Counted from the stretch's first letter, positions 55,483 to 64,000 are shown. The stretch: 64,000 nt of DNA from Shimazuella soli (GCF_022511585.1 NZ_JAKWBN010000006.1:102270-166269); one strand, 5' to 3'. The notes: a model not told the origin generated them from the sequence alone. Numbers and translations are program-made.

Positions 55483-56253
55483 TTAGTTTACTGATTTTTG
55501 CTTAACATCTGACCCTGCTAGTAACTCGGATACTGTCACAAACTCATAGCCTTTTGCTCGAAGTTGGTCGATGATCTGAGGAAGGGCATCTTTTGTTTGG
55601 CGGCAGGAGTCACTGGCATGGAGCAAAATAATATCTCCTGGGTGTGCTTTGGTTACAACACGTTTTACAATCTGATCGACACCAGGATTCATCCAATCGC
55701 GTGAATCGGTATCCCATTGAATCGATTTATAGCCCAGTTCATCGGCAATTTTTAGTACCCGTTTGTCAAAATCGCCATTTGGATATCGTATAAGATTGAG
55801 CTGTTTGAGACCTGTTACCTTTTTTAAAATGCTGTCTGCTTTGGTGATCTGGGTTCTAATCTGTTCGTCGGATAAAGTGCTGTAGTTTTCATGTTTATGA
55901 CCATGACTGCCGATCTCCCACTTGGCATCGACGATTCGTTTTACGATATCAGGGTGACCTTCTGACCAAGGAGAAGAGAGGAAGAAGGTAGCTTTTTTTA
56001 TCCCTTTTTGCTCAAGTACATCAAGAATCGGGCCGGTTCGCTCTTCCCCCCAACTGATATCAAAGGTGAGTGCTACTACTTTTTTATCGGTTTTCACACT
56101 ATAAATCGCAGAAGGTCCATTATTGTCTAATGGGAGAAATACATCAACATTTTGTCGCTCGGCATAGACGATACCCGCTGCAAAAACCATTCCAAGAGCT
56201 AGTAAGCCGACTTTTTTTAACTGTTTGGCTGATAGTATCCAGAAAAAGTTCAT
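55483..56253 (-). CDS. pdaB: Sporulation polysaccharide deacetylase-like protein PdaB
   Basis: PdaB (256 residues) is required to maintain the spore late in sporulation. An N-terminal membrane anchor (about residues 14-31) precedes a NodB-fold domain: VVALTFDISWGEERTGPILD, GSHGHKHENYSTLSD, RYPNGDFDKRVLKIADELGY and DIILLHASDSCRQTKDALPQII. The start at 56253 has TGGAGGTC upstream. It occupies the ybaN position before rrn. Confidence 0.93.
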   Translation of the reverse strand: MNFFWILSAKQLKKVGLLALGMVFAAGIVYAERQNVDVFLPLDNNGPSAIYSVKTDKKVVALTFDISWGEERTGPILDVLEQKGIKKATFFLSSPWSEGHPDIVKRIVDAKWEIGSHGHKHENYSTLSDEQIRTQITKADSILKKVTGLKQLNLIRYPNGDFDKRVLKIADELGYKSIQWDTDSRDWMNPGVDQIVKRVVTKAHPGDIILLHASDSCRQTKDALPQIIDQLRAKGYEFVTVSELLAGSDVKQKSVN

Positions 56254-56395
56254 TTTAAAATTGACCTCCATCCGTTTGTCCTATTTTCATCGTATGGGCG
56301 GTCGGGACAACTTATGTCTTTTTCTTGAAAGGATAGAGGTGCAAATTTTCCTTGATCGATTTTCTGAGTGGGATAATAACGAGTGTGAAATGAGA

Positions 56396-56965
56396 TTAAG
56401 CCAAATATTGCTGAATAGAATCTTCCCAGCTCCAACCATCTGTCAACATCTGTTTCACAATTTTAGAGATGTTCCGTGCATCATCCATTCCTCGATGGTG
56501 CGTTCCTTCTAGTTCCAATTTAAGGTGGTACATGGCACCTTTCATCCCCATTTTCCTCACTTGATAAAAATCACTATGGGCTTCTTTGAGATTGATATGT
56601 TTGGTGGAAAAAGGATAGTCTACATGAAACCGCTGACACTGTTGTTTCAATTGTTTTCGATCGTAATGACCCCAAGAACAAAAAATTGTCTGATATTTAC
56701 TAGATAGCTTTTTTAAATTAGGGATAGCATCTACAAAGGATATTCCTTGATCTACTTGTTCTTGACTAATCGAAGTTAGCTCTGTGCAAAATTCACTGAG
56801 AATTGGAAACAAAACAGGTTGAACAAATTGCTGGTATTCTTTCACGATGCTATGTGTTTGAGTATCGAAAATAACCCCGCCAATTTCGATTATTTCACTG
56901 AAAAAGTTTCGTGGGGGATTTTTTTGATGGCAAGTAGCTTCTAAGTCGATAATAAATAAATTCAT
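56396..56965 (-). CDS. DEDDh 3'-5' exonuclease (KapD-like)
   Basis: A 189-residue DnaQ-fold exonuclease. DEDDh residues are visible in FIIDLEAT (Asp, Glu), FCSWGHYDRKQL (Asp region) and HRGMDDARN (His, Asp). The overall form resembles the sporulation inhibitor KapD and Eri-1-like RNases. ATG 56965 follows AAGGGTG. Confidence 0.85.
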   Translation of the reverse strand: MNLFIIDLEATCHQKNPPRNFFSEIIEIGGVIFDTQTHSIVKEYQQFVQPVLFPILSEFCTELTSISQEQVDQGISFVDAIPNLKKLSSKYQTIFCSWGHYDRKQLKQQCQRFHVDYPFSTKHINLKEAHSDFYQVRKMGMKGAMYHLKLELEGTHHRGMDDARNISKIVKQMLTDGWSWEDSIQQYLA

Positions 56966-56992
56966 CAAGACACCCTTTTAGTTTTTTATTAT

Positions 56993-57040
56993 ATAAAAAC
57001 ACCTCCATCCTCGTATAGATTCAGGTAGGTGTTCTTGTCG
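56993..57040 (-). terminator. Possible terminator after glutathione peroxidase gene
   Basis: AACACCT and AGGTGTT arms, with an A-rich left flank that reads as U-rich on the minus strand. Confidence 0.5.
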
Positions 57041-57047
57041 ATTATTC

Positions 57048-57521
57048 CTACAAAAGCTCTTTGATTTTATCGGTCATTTTTTCTGGTTCCGTATTTGGGG
57101 CGAAGCGTTTTGCTACTTTACCATCCCGATCGACGAGAAATTTTGTAAAGTTCCATTTGATCGCTCCGCCAAGGATTCCAGAAGCCTCCTTGGTGAGGTG
57201 TTTGTATAGAGGATGAGCACTTGCTCCATTGACATCTATCTTAGCAAATACGGGGAAGGAGACACCGTAGTTCACTTGGCAAAAGTCTTGGATTTCTTCG
57301 TTTGTTCCGGGTTCTTGTCCAAGAAATTGATTACAAGGGAAACCGAGGATTTCTAATCCTTGATCTTTGTATTTCTCATATAGCTCTTGTAAGCCTTTAT
57401 ACTGAGGTGTAAATCCGCATTTGCTCGCAACGTTTACGATTAATAATACTTTTCCGCGGTAGTCGGCGAGTGATTTCTCATCGCCTGTGGCGGTGGTAAC
57501 GCTGATATCATATATGCTCAT
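57048..57521 (-). CDS. Glutathione peroxidase-family thiol peroxidase
   Basis: A 157-residue Gpx-fold peroxidase with the peroxidatic Cys in [12 protein letters not shown] (about residue 35), [19 protein letters not shown] (resolving Cys and Gln) and [16 protein letters not shown] (Trp, Asn). Gram-positive members (BsaA-like) normally use thioredoxin rather than glutathione. AAGGAGAT precedes the ATG. Confidence 0.93.
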   Translation of the reverse strand: MSIYDISVTTATGDEKSLADYRGKVLLIVNVASKCGFTPQYKGLQELYEKYKDQGLEILGFPCNQFLGQEPGTNEEIQDFCQVNYGVSFPVFAKIDVNGASAHPLYKHLTKEASGILGGAIKWNFTKFLVDRDGKVAKRFAPNTEPEKMTDKIKELL

Positions 57522-57645
57522 GTTATGTAATCTCCTTTTTGGTTGGAATAACTAACTATAGTTTAGCAGAGTAGGAGAGAGAAGCAAAAAAGTAATTTTG
57601 AAAAAATGAGAAGTACATCCCTTTTCATTTAGAATGACAAGGGCA

Positions 57646-57673
57646 TATAATAAATATAGACGGATGGTCCGTC
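57646..57673 (+). promoter_or_regulatory. Promoter and 5' hairpin of the 32-residue peptide gene
   Basis: TATAAT at 57646-57651 (weak -35 TTTTCA, 18 nt upstream) is followed by a perfect GACGGA/TCCGTC hairpin (57659-57673) at or near the transcript 5' end. Confidence 0.5.
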
Positions 57674-57695
57674 TAGAATAGGAGCATCTTTTCTG

Positions 57696-57794
57696 ATGTT
57701 GGGAATCCAAATCAATCCGGATGACGACAACGAGGGCGACAGGACCGCGGGCAACCGTGGAAACAACGGAGGCCGCGGCCCCTGGAACGACTGA
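57696..57794 (+). CDS. 32-residue Asp/Asn/Gly-rich peptide (islet gene)
   Basis: ATG 57696 to TGA 57792-57794 encodes a 32-residue peptide starting [12 protein letters not shown] and ending [16 protein letters not shown] lies 11 nt upstream. It has no Cys, Ser or hydrophobic leader. It has its own promoter, a 5' hairpin and a strong terminator hairpin, and is markedly GC-rich, so it is very likely expressed. Function unknown; a small regulatory or signalling peptide or a modified-peptide precursor are possibilities. Confidence 0.6.
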   Translation: MLGIQINPDDDNEGDRTAGNRGNNGGRGPWND

Positions 57795-57810
57795 CCTCTG
57801 CTCCTCGGCC

Positions 57811-57841
57811 CTGCTCCCCTATCCTAGTGGTAGGGGAGCAG
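57811..57841 (+). terminator. Strong hairpin after the 32-residue peptide gene
   Basis: An 11-bp perfect stem CTGCTCCCCTA (57811-57821) / TAGGGGAGCAG (57831-57841); GGTCCCAATTTT follows, with only a delayed T-run. Confidence 0.75.
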
Positions 57842-57904
57842 GGTCCCAATTTTATATCCGTCAGCTTAAACTCATGCTATAATGACCTCTCAGAGGTGAT
57901 TTCG

Positions 57905-58369
57905 ATGGGCACGAAAGGAACAAAAGTGGTAGCTCGGAATAAAAAAGCTACACATGACTACCATATAGAGGAGACTTATGAAGCAGGGATTGTTCTTACT
58001 GGAACCGAGATCAAATCGATCCGAAAAGGAAGAGTAAACCTGCAAGATGCTTATGCAAGAGTGACTAAAGGGGAACTCTTTGTTGTTGGCATGCATATCA
58101 GTCCATTTGAACAAGGAAATCGATATAATGTCGATCCTACCCGCACCCGAAAGCTGCTGATGCATAAGAAAGAGATCAATAAATTGATCGGACAGATCAA
58201 GGTTAAGGGACTTACGTTGATTCCCCTTGATCTCCATCTGCGGGATGGATTTGCCAAGCTGCAACTGGCTCTTGGCAAAGGAAAAAAATTGTACGATAAA
58301 CGTGCATCTGCGGCAAAACGGGATGCCGATCGCATGATCGAACGAAAGTTAAAAGAACAAAACCGCTAA
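57905..58369 (+). CDS. smpB: SsrA-binding protein SmpB
   Basis: SmpB (154 residues) partners tmRNA in trans-translation. [44 protein letters not shown] and the basic C-terminal tail [29 protein letters not shown] are canonical. ATG 57905 follows AGAGGTG. It lies directly upstream of ssrA. Confidence 0.97.
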   Translation: MGTKGTKVVARNKKATHDYHIEETYEAGIVLTGTEIKSIRKGRVNLQDAYARVTKGELFVVGMHISPFEQGNRYNVDPTRTRKLLMHKKEINKLIGQIKVKGLTLIPLDLHLRDGFAKLQLALGKGKKLYDKRASAAKRDADRMIERKLKEQNR

Positions 58370-58372
58370 GCC

Positions 58373-58401
58373 TATACAAAAAAGAGTAAAGGTGTTATAA
58401 T
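58373..58401 (+). promoter_or_regulatory. Promoter of ssrA
   Basis: TATACA (58373-58378), a 17-nt spacer and TATAAT (58396-58401), about 30 nt before the tmRNA 5' end. Confidence 0.65.
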
Positions 58402-58429
58402 CAAAAGTCGTTATTGCTCTTTTTGATAT

Positions 58430-58792
58430 GGGGGCGTTTTTGGGATTCGACGGGGATGATTGTCCCACGAGGAGCGAGCCGAGGGGCTGCGTATCTCGTT
58501 AAATACGCGGAAGCCAATAATAACTGGCAAAAACGAAAATCTTGCTCTAGCTGCCTAATAGTGCAGTTAGGATCCACTTCTCCATCGCCTATGTGGAGCT
58601 GCTGGGTCTCAAACTTTAGTAGGCTAGCTGATCGATAGGCCACGATCGATTTAGCGAACTGTAGTGGCTGGTCTGATAAGTCGCCTGTCGCTGGGCAGCT
58701 TGTCAGATGAGACTCTAATACAGCGACTGCGCTCGGAGTGCCTCGTGGGGTGGTGTCTTCGGACAGCGGTTCGACTCCGCTCGCCTCCACCA
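58430..58792 (+). ncRNA. ssrA: Transfer-messenger RNA
   Basis: Trans-translation RNA of 363 nt. The acceptor stem pairs GGGGGCG (58430-58436) with CGCCTCC (58782-58788), followed by A-CCA encoded in the gene. The T-arm GGTTCGACTCC is clear near the 3' end. The tag frame at 58526-58558 reads GKNENLALAA then TAA TAG, so the tag is A-GKNENLALAA with the usual ALAA degradation signal. Its neighbour is smpB. Confidence 0.95.
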
Positions 58793-58800
58793 TACTATAA

Positions 58801-58840
58801 GAGAAAACCGTAACCTGATATGGGTTACGGTTTTCGTTAT
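58801..58840 (+). terminator. Terminator after ssrA
   Basis: A 12-bp stem AAAACCGTAACC / GGGTTACGGTTTT (one G-U or bulge) followed by CGTTATTT. Confidence 0.82.
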
Positions 58841-58865
58841 TTATATAAAGTCTTGGATATTCAGG

Positions 58866-58901
58866 TCCGTCCGGGCATCATGAGGATGTCCGGACGGCGA
58901 G
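58866..58901 (-). terminator. GC-rich hairpin after islet gene 58924-59148, no U-tract
   Basis: CCGTCCGG and CCGGACGG form a perfect 8-bp stem; the minus-strand 3' flank is ACCTGAATATCC, with no U-run. Confidence 0.65.
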
Positions 58902-58923
58902 ACAACGGGAGCTGCCTCAGCGC

Positions 58924-59148
58924 TCAGGCCGAAGGCGACGGGAACGCCCGCGTCCAGTACTCCGCCGTGAGGAGCTCCTCGACGGGCCGCCTGTTCCGGC
59001 GCGCGGACCGGATCTGGTCCTCGACCGTGAGGTCGAACTGCTCCGGGTCGATGGTGGCGCCGGACTTCCGGGCCACGTCCTTGATCTGGGCGATCATGTC
59101 GTCGGTCAGTCCGAACACCGTCTTGTCGCGCTCGCTCAGGTTCTGCAT
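58924..59148 (-). CDS. Small very GC-rich hypothetical protein (islet gene)
   Basis: A 74-residue protein (MQNLSERDKTVFGLTDDMIAQIKDVARKSGATIDPEQFDLTVEDQIRSARRNRRPVEELLTAEYWTRAFPSPSA), shown here by its start and end: it begins MQNLSERDKT and ends TRAFPSPSA. Not recognised. Of the bases at 58921-59040, 86 of 120 are G or C, unlike the adjacent tmRNA or helicase genes, and codons end mostly in C or G as in actinobacterial genes. GAAGGGAT lies about 10 nt before the ATG. A promoter lies at 59193-59221. Confidence 0.68.
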   Translation of the reverse strand: MQNLSERDKTVFGLTDDMIAQIKDVARKSGATIDPEQFDLTVEDQIRSARRNRRPVEELLTAEYWTRAFPSPSA

Positions 59149-59192
59149 GGGTTTAGGTATCCCTTCGGGCTTCTTCGGTTGCTGATATTAAA

Positions 59193-59221
59193 ATTATAAC
59201 AATTATTATAATTTCGGACAA
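59193..59221 (-). promoter_or_regulatory. Promoter of islet gene 58924-59148
   Basis: On the minus strand TTGTCC (59216-59221), a 17-nt spacer and a perfect TATAAT (59193-59198). Confidence 0.7.
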
Positions 59222-59412
59222 GGGATACCTGATTTATGAATGAATCAACGATATTATTTTGTTTTCTGCTATAACAAAAGAGTATAACTTTTCCATTTGT
59301 TTGCCGATCTGATGGAGAAACTCCATTTTTTCACCTAATGATTTTTGTTATGATAGATTTACCACATACATAGTTTAGTTGATGGATTATAGAAAAGTAG
59401 GTGAGAACACAG

Positions 59413-62400
59413 ATGGACCCAATTAGAGAACGAGTGATTCGTCTTTTCCAATATCTGAAAGAGACGAAAAGTCTGCAAGAGAAAATTGTCCGAACCGTCG
59501 AGGAATACGAAACTGTTTGGTGGCAGTCTGATCTGATGGGTATGAGCGGAGTAGATATTTATGATATTTATAGTAATGATGAGGTTTGGATGAGCGTTGA
59601 GCGACCACATCTGAGCGAAGCTCCTACACCGCCATCAAAATTGCTCGGTTGGATCAGCGATTGGAAGCAGCCAGATAAGAAGCCAAAACCGATTGCGAGC
59701 AAAGGAAAAAAAGAGTTCGAAAAAGATACAGAGCGCGTAGAACTTCTGGAGAATTGGCTAAACGATGAGTGGAAACCTTGGGCTGGGGAAGTTGCCTCCA
59801 AGTATAAAGTGAAACGTGTTTATGATGAGTTGTTTTCTCTTTATAATCGTCTGCAAGCAGAGGGAGACAGCATAGAAATCGTTTGGGGACACGGCTTGCT
59901 CAACTGGGAAATTGGTGATGTGCGTATTTCCCGCCACTTGATCGTCACCCCATTGGAGCTGCATTTTTATCCGGAAAAAGGGGAGTTTCGTCTCGCGTCT
60001 ACTTCCAAAGGAAGTTATATGGAGACAGATATGCTCACATCTACTTCCTTTACCCATACCAATCAAATTCATGAGTTGGTACAAGAGCAGGGCGGACTGT
60101 ACTCCCCGCGACAAGAAGATGAGATATCTCCTGTGCTCCAGCGGGTAGTGCATGTGATCAGCCCGGATGGTCGATATTCTTCGGAGATTGGTCCTGTTAA
60201 TAAGGCGACAGAACGGCCATTTGTCACCTATAGTCCAGCTGTTTTCATTCGTCGTAAAGGGGCACTAGCGTGGGATCAGGAGCTTCGCGATGTCCTCGAT
60301 CGTTTGCAGGAAGGATACCCCATTTCCCGCGTGCTGTCTCGCTTAGTTTGGTTGGAAGACGAAGATTTATTTACGTTTGAAAGAGAACAAGAAGAAGATC
60401 ATATATTAAGTGAGCATTTACTTTTCCCACTGCCTGCTAATCAACAGCAAAAAGATATCGTGGAGAAGCTCAACCACGAAGATGGTGTTGTCGTTCAAGG
60501 CCCGCCTGGAACAGGAAAAAGCCATACGATCGCTAACTTGATCTGTCATTTGCTCGCTCAAGGGAAGCGGGTACTTGTGACTAGTGAAAAAGAGCGGGTT
60601 TTAGATGTATTACGCGGGAAAATTCCACAAGAGATTCGATCTTTATGCGTGAGTTTGCTCGGTGGGGATGCAAAAAGTGTAAAAGAGCTGGAAACTTCCA
60701 TACGTTCCATTTCCGAACAATTATCTACCAAACAATTGTCTGATTTGGAGCAAAACATCAACGAATTTAACCAAGAGCTGAGAAATGTTCGCAATAAAAT
60801 CAATGATATTGAAGAACAGATGAGCAAGATTGCGATGATGGATAACCAAACAAAAGAAGTCGATGGCGAGAAATGGACGCCGCTTTCAGCTGCCAAATGG
60901 TTGCATCAAAATCGTGAACATAACTGGTTACCAGACTCGATTTCACCAGATGTTGTTCTGCCGATGAGTGGACAAGAAGTACAGGATTTGGTGGAAGGTT
61001 TGTCTCATTTTAAAGCGGAAGACCGCATTTCGTTAACAAGTGTACGTCCTGAACTTTCCCAACTTCCAAACCCTATTAATTTTGCTGCATTGATGCAAGA
61101 ATTGCAGGTTGTGGAACAAAGTGTGGAACAAAATAGAGTGTTTTATCAAGAATGGAATATTTCTGGCTCCGTTGCCCACTTGCTGCCGCCCGCTACACGG
61201 GTTGTAGAGGAAGCAATCCTCGAGTTGCAAGAGATTTATCGTGATGCTTGGCAGATGAATATTTTGCAGCAAACAAAAGAAGAACATGATTGGCCAGAGT
61301 TGATCGAAGAATTCCGTGATCGTTTGAGTTGGATCAGTGCCTACGATAAAGCTTTGTTAGAGTTTGATGTGGAATTACCAATTGGGAAATCAACAGCAAC
61401 CATCAAGCAAGATGTGGCATATGTACTGGAAAGAATGAAACAGATGAAGCGCACAGGTCGTGTATTCCGTCGTATTACTGGGCGTCAATACTCGTATTTG
61501 TTTAAAGAATGTACCATCAATGGCAAAGTAGCCAAAGAACGAGAAGATTTTGAGATTATCCAAGACTATATCGAACGTAATGATCTGCGAAATCGCGTTG
61601 TACTAAAGTGGAACCGTTTGATGGAAGATATCAATGGCCCGATGGTGGAAGCTACTACGCCAAGGTTGGTGCATTTATTGACAGAGTGCTTGGAGCAGAT
61701 TGAATATTTGTTAGCATGGCCTTCACGTGTAGAACAGCAACTAAGTCCAATCGTAGAAAAACTAGGAGTACCGCAAGTGGATTATGTCCGTATTGAATGG
61801 TACGAAGACTTTATTCACGCTCTGCAAGCCCTGCAAGACTATTTCCAGTGGGAAAAACTAAACCAAAACTTCAAGCAGCTGCATCATATTTTAGTAACGG
61901 GAAGAGATTCTGAGTATGCTCACCCATATTGGAATGATTTGCTTATGGCTTTGCAAGAAGCAGATACAGATCGCTGGGAACAAATCTATAGCGATCTAGA
62001 GCGTCTCGAAAGCCTGCAAACTGTCTATAGTCGTTTCCAAGAGAAATACGAACAACTTCGTAAGTTTGCACCACAGCTTGTTTCCAAAATGGAACAAGAA
62101 GAAAACTATCCTTATGCTAACTTTGCTGAAGCTTGGAAATGGAGTCAACTCAAGCATTGGTTGAACCAATTTGCACCGACAAATGACTTGGATTCATTAG
62201 AAAAGGAATTGCACAAACATCAAGACAGAGAAGCTTTTATCATTCGTCAGTTAGTTGCAGATGCTACTTGGAAAGAACGGTTGGAGAAAACAACAGAAAG
62301 AGAAAAACGCAGTTTGATTTCGTGGTTGCAATTGATAAAGCGGATTGGTACGAGTTCTGATAAACAATTGGATCTTTACCGCAAACAGGCAAATGAGGAA

Positions 62401-63708
62401 CTCAATGTATGTCGTGGAGCTATCCCCGTTTGGATCATGCCAATTCAACGTGTTATCGAAAATATTAAATTAGATGATGATCGTTTTGATGTTGTCATTG
62501 TCGATGAGAGCAGTCAGAGCAATCTATATGCATTAAGTGCGTTGCTCCGCGGGAAGAAAGCAGTTATCGTGGGAGATGATGGTCAGATCGTCCCAGATAT
62601 GGTGGAGTTTGATCGTGAGTTGAATATGGAATTGATTAAACGTTACCTGTATGATATTCCTCAATCCGGCCATCTTGATATTTCAACCAGCTTATATGAC
62701 ACAGCAAACCGGATCATTCATAACAAAGTAATTTTAAAAGAACATTTTAGAAGTGTCCCAGATATCATCCAATTTAGCAACCAATTGAGTTATGACAATG
62801 AAATGATCCCGCTGCGACTGCCTAGCTTACAAGATAATCTCACCCCATCGATTGTGACTGTTCCGGTTCAAGTAGACAATCCTAAGGAAAACGCCAAGGG
62901 GCTAAATGAACCAGAAGCAATTGCTGTCGTTGAGCAGATTTTAAAATGCTGCAATGATGAACGATATGCCAATAAAACATTTGGTGTTATCTCGTTGGCT
63001 GGGGGAGAACAAGCAAAACTGATAGAAGATCGTCTTCGTATGGAGTTAGGGGAGCTGGAAATGATGCGCCGTCATATTATTTGTGGTGACCCTTATCGTT
63101 TCCAAGGTGATGAGAGAGATATTATTTTCTTATCACTTGGTGTACTTCCTGGTGTGAAGCCGAAAGCTTTAACTTCGGATGCGGATCGGCGTCAGTTTAC
63201 AGTTGCTACGAGTCGGGCAAGAGATCAGATCTTTTTATTCCATTCTGTAGAGCTGACAGGGTTATCACCTGATGATATTCGGTTCTCTTTGCTGAAATAT
63301 AGCCAGAGCATCACTTCTGGTCAAAATACCGAAGCGATTGAAGAGGACAAGCTATTTGCTTCTCAACTGGAGCAAGATGTTTATCAGTATATTGTGGATA
63401 AAGGTTATAACGTTAGTGTCAAAGTCCAGATCGGGATTGGAAAGAGTTTAGATATCGTGATTGAAGGAGAAAAGACGAGACTCGCTGTCGAGTGTGATGG
63501 AGATAAGCTACTTTCGATGGAGCAATGGAAGCAAGAATTTGAGCGTCAATCTTTACTGGAACGAGTGGGTTGGCATTTCCACCGGATTCGTGGGAGTTAT
63601 TTCTATCAAGACCCAGAACCCGCAATGCAGGCTGTTTGGGAGAAGTGCAGGGAACTACACATTTTCCCGAAACAATCTTCTGATAGTCGAGAATTAGAAA
63701 AAGTATAA
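59413..63708 (+). CDS. Large SF1 helicase with C-terminal Vsr/MTES-type nuclease domain
   Basis: A 1431-residue protein. Residues 1-340 are an uncharacterised N-terminal region; the helicase core has Walker A VVQGPPGTGKSHTIANLI near residue 362, a long helical insertion (about 430-1000), motif II VIVDESSQSN, motif III VGDDGQIVPD, LKEHFRS (motif IV) and motifs V-VI (CGDPYRFQGDERDIIFLSLG, FTVATSRARDQ). The last 110 residues (VYQYIVDKGYNVSVKVQIGIGKSLDIVIEG, LAVECDGD, ERVGWHFHRIRGSYFYQDP) resemble the Vsr-like PD-(D/E)XK endonuclease found in MTES-type helicase fusions. Such proteins are linked to phage defence; the role here is inferred. ATG 59413 follows AGGTGAG. Confidence 0.85.
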   Translation: MDPIRERVIRLFQYLKETKSLQEKIVRTVEEYETVWWQSDLMGMSGVDIYDIYSNDEVWMSVERPHLSEAPTPPSKLLGWISDWKQPDKKPKPIASKGKKEFEKDTERVELLENWLNDEWKPWAGEVASKYKVKRVYDELFSLYNRLQAEGDSIEIVWGHGLLNWEIGDVRISRHLIVTPLELHFYPEKGEFRLASTSKGSYMETDMLTSTSFTHTNQIHELVQEQGGLYSPRQEDEISPVLQRVVHVISPDGRYSSEIGPVNKATERPFVTYSPAVFIRRKGALAWDQELRDVLDRLQEGYPISRVLSRLVWLEDEDLFTFEREQEEDHILSEHLLFPLPANQQQKDIVEKLNHEDGVVVQGPPGTGKSHTIANLICHLLAQGKRVLVTSEKERVLDVLRGKIPQEIRSLCVSLLGGDAKSVKELETSIRSISEQLSTKQLSDLEQNINEFNQELRNVRNKINDIEEQMSKIAMMDNQTKEVDGEKWTPLSAAKWLHQNREHNWLPDSISPDVVLPMSGQEVQDLVEGLSHFKAEDRISLTSVRPELSQLPNPINFAALMQELQVVEQSVEQNRVFYQEWNISGSVAHLLPPATRVVEEAILELQEIYRDAWQMNILQQTKEEHDWPELIEEFRDRLSWISAYDKALLEFDVELPIGKSTATIKQDVAYVLERMKQMKRTGRVFRRITGRQYSYLFKECTINGKVAKEREDFEIIQDYIERNDLRNRVVLKWNRLMEDINGPMVEATTPRLVHLLTECLEQIEYLLAWPSRVEQQLSPIVEKLGVPQVDYVRIEWYEDFIHALQALQDYFQWEKLNQNFKQLHHILVTGRDSEYAHPYWNDLLMALQEADTDRWEQIYSDLERLESLQTVYSRFQEKYEQLRKFAPQLVSKMEQEENYPYANFAEAWKWSQLKHWLNQFAPTNDLDSLEKELHKHQDREAFIIRQLVADATWKERLEKTTEREKRSLISWLQLIKRIGTSSDKQLDLYRKQANEELNVCRGAIPVWIMPIQRVIENIKLDDDRFDVVIVDESSQSNLYALSALLRGKKAVIVGDDGQIVPDMVEFDRELNMELIKRYLYDIPQSGHLDISTSLYDTANRIIHNKVILKEHFRSVPDIIQFSNQLSYDNEMIPLRLPSLQDNLTPSIVTVPVQVDNPKENAKGLNEPEAIAVVEQILKCCNDERYANKTFGVISLAGGEQAKLIEDRLRMELGELEMMRRHIICGDPYRFQGDERDIIFLSLGVLPGVKPKALTSDADRRQFTVATSRARDQIFLFHSVELTGLSPDDIRFSLLKYSQSITSGQNTEAIEEDKLFASQLEQDVYQYIVDKGYNVSVKVQIGIGKSLDIVIEGEKTRLAVECDGDKLLSMEQWKQEFERQSLLERVGWHFHRIRGSYFYQDPEPAMQAVWEKCRELHIFPKQSSDSRELEKV

Positions 63709-63718
63709 CTGAAAACTA

Positions 63719-63750
63719 GGTGTAATCCATTTGGGGTTACACCTTTTCTT
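63719..63750 (+). terminator. Terminator after helicase-nuclease
   Basis: GGTGTAATCC and GGGGTTACACC form a stem (with a G-U or bulge) followed by TTTTCTT. Confidence 0.82.
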
Positions 63751-63811
63751 CATGAGGGATATCTATTATGGAAGTGAAAATAGATTTTATGATAAAAAGC
63801 AAAAAAAGGTG

Positions 63812-63841
63812 TTGACTATTTAAGTCTGTCCATGCTATATT
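63812..63841 (+). promoter_or_regulatory. rRNA operon promoter
   Basis: TTGACT (63812-63817), an 18-nt spacer and TATATT (63836-63841), followed by an approximately 120-nt leader to the 16S gene. An A-rich stretch lies upstream, which could act as an UP element. Confidence 0.75.
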
Positions 63842-63960
63842 ATTTCTTGTCGCCGCGACAGTAGCGGAGAGACAACAAAAAAGAAGTTGTTCCTTGAAAA
63901 CTGAAGAGTGAGATCACAAACCTGTTAATTTTTTAAAAGCTAGCAATGAGCAATCAAGCT

Positions 63961-64000
63961 TTTCTATCATGGAGAGTTTGATCCTGGCTCAGGACGAACG
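63961..64000 (+). rRNA. rrs: 16S ribosomal RNA, 5' end (truncated by window)
   Basis: The bases from about 63971 (GGAGAGTTTGATCCTGGCTC and onward) are the universal 16S 5' sequence; the mature end is taken as about 63961 by analogy with B. subtilis. The rest lies beyond the window. An rrn operon after pdaB matches the B. subtilis rrnI region. Confidence 0.95.

Overview
The window is a chromosomal segment of a low-to-moderate GC, spore-forming Gram-positive bacterium (Bacillota, Bacilli). Its backbone is the rpoC - L7Ae-like - rpsL-rpsG-fusA-tuf / S10-spc-alpha / ecfA1-ecfA2-ecfT-truA / rplM-rpsI / ybaK-cwlD-salA-gerD / kbaA / pdaB / rrn order familiar from Bacillus subtilis. Frequent TTG and GTG starts, spore genes (cwlD, gerD, kbaA, pdaB, a broken gerA/gerB locus) and the many accessory insertions would suit a Thermoactinomycetaceae-type organism, but that placement is an inference.

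Layout. 1-7148: end of rpoC and the str operon. 7150-11640: an accessory insertion between tuf and rpsJ (small GC-rich gene, AlbA_2/Schlafen-type regulator, small hypothetical genes, IS1341-type tnpB element). 11635-27275: S10-spc-alpha ribosomal cluster with secY, adk, map, infA and rpoA; its L22 gene carries an unexpected N-terminal ArgR-like winged-helix extension. 27420-30655: energy-coupling factor transporter module and truA. 30845-35940: second insertion (DUF2690 secreted protein and a remnant, two-component system with a lipoprotein, an unexplained stretch). 35959-36809: rplM-rpsI. 36900-47700: a long accessory block with AbrB-type genes, a deletion-fused germination locus, EthD-like pair, AbrB/PIN toxin-antitoxin pair, DUF4309 protein, a GC-rich structured transcript, ester cyclases, truncated SRPBCC gene, an MFS-like transporter, and an HTH-TPR regulator followed by three tandem ten-residue peptide genes. 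47763-50830: ybaK-cwlD-salA-gerD. 51000-53580: GC-rich repeat protein and a second tnpB element. 53643-57521: kbaA, MetE-like protein, pdaB, exonuclease, glutathione peroxidase. 57660-64000: GC-rich peptide gene, smpB, tmRNA, GC-rich gene, a very large SF1 helicase-nuclease, then the promoter and first bases of a 16S rRNA gene.

Most striking. (1) A candidate cell-cell signalling system at 44834-46335: an RRNPP-like HTH-TPR regulator directly followed by three leaderless decapeptide ORFs (MDFTGPPDAD, MSFPGPPDAD, MDFPGPPDDQ), each with its own strong Shine-Dalgarno, the first overlapping the end of the regulator so that the last two arginine codons and stop form its ribosome binding site; an AbrB-type gene follows. 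(2) Ribosomal protein L22 fused to an ArgR-N-like winged helix in which the usual DNA-contacting Ser-Arg pair is Ala-Lys. (3) A recurring class of GC-rich, single-gene islets (7290, 41441, 43028, 46937, 47316, 51075, 57696, 58924), most with an AT-rich sigma-A-like promoter and a strong GC-rich hairpin lacking a U-tract, sitting at the joints between conserved synteny blocks.
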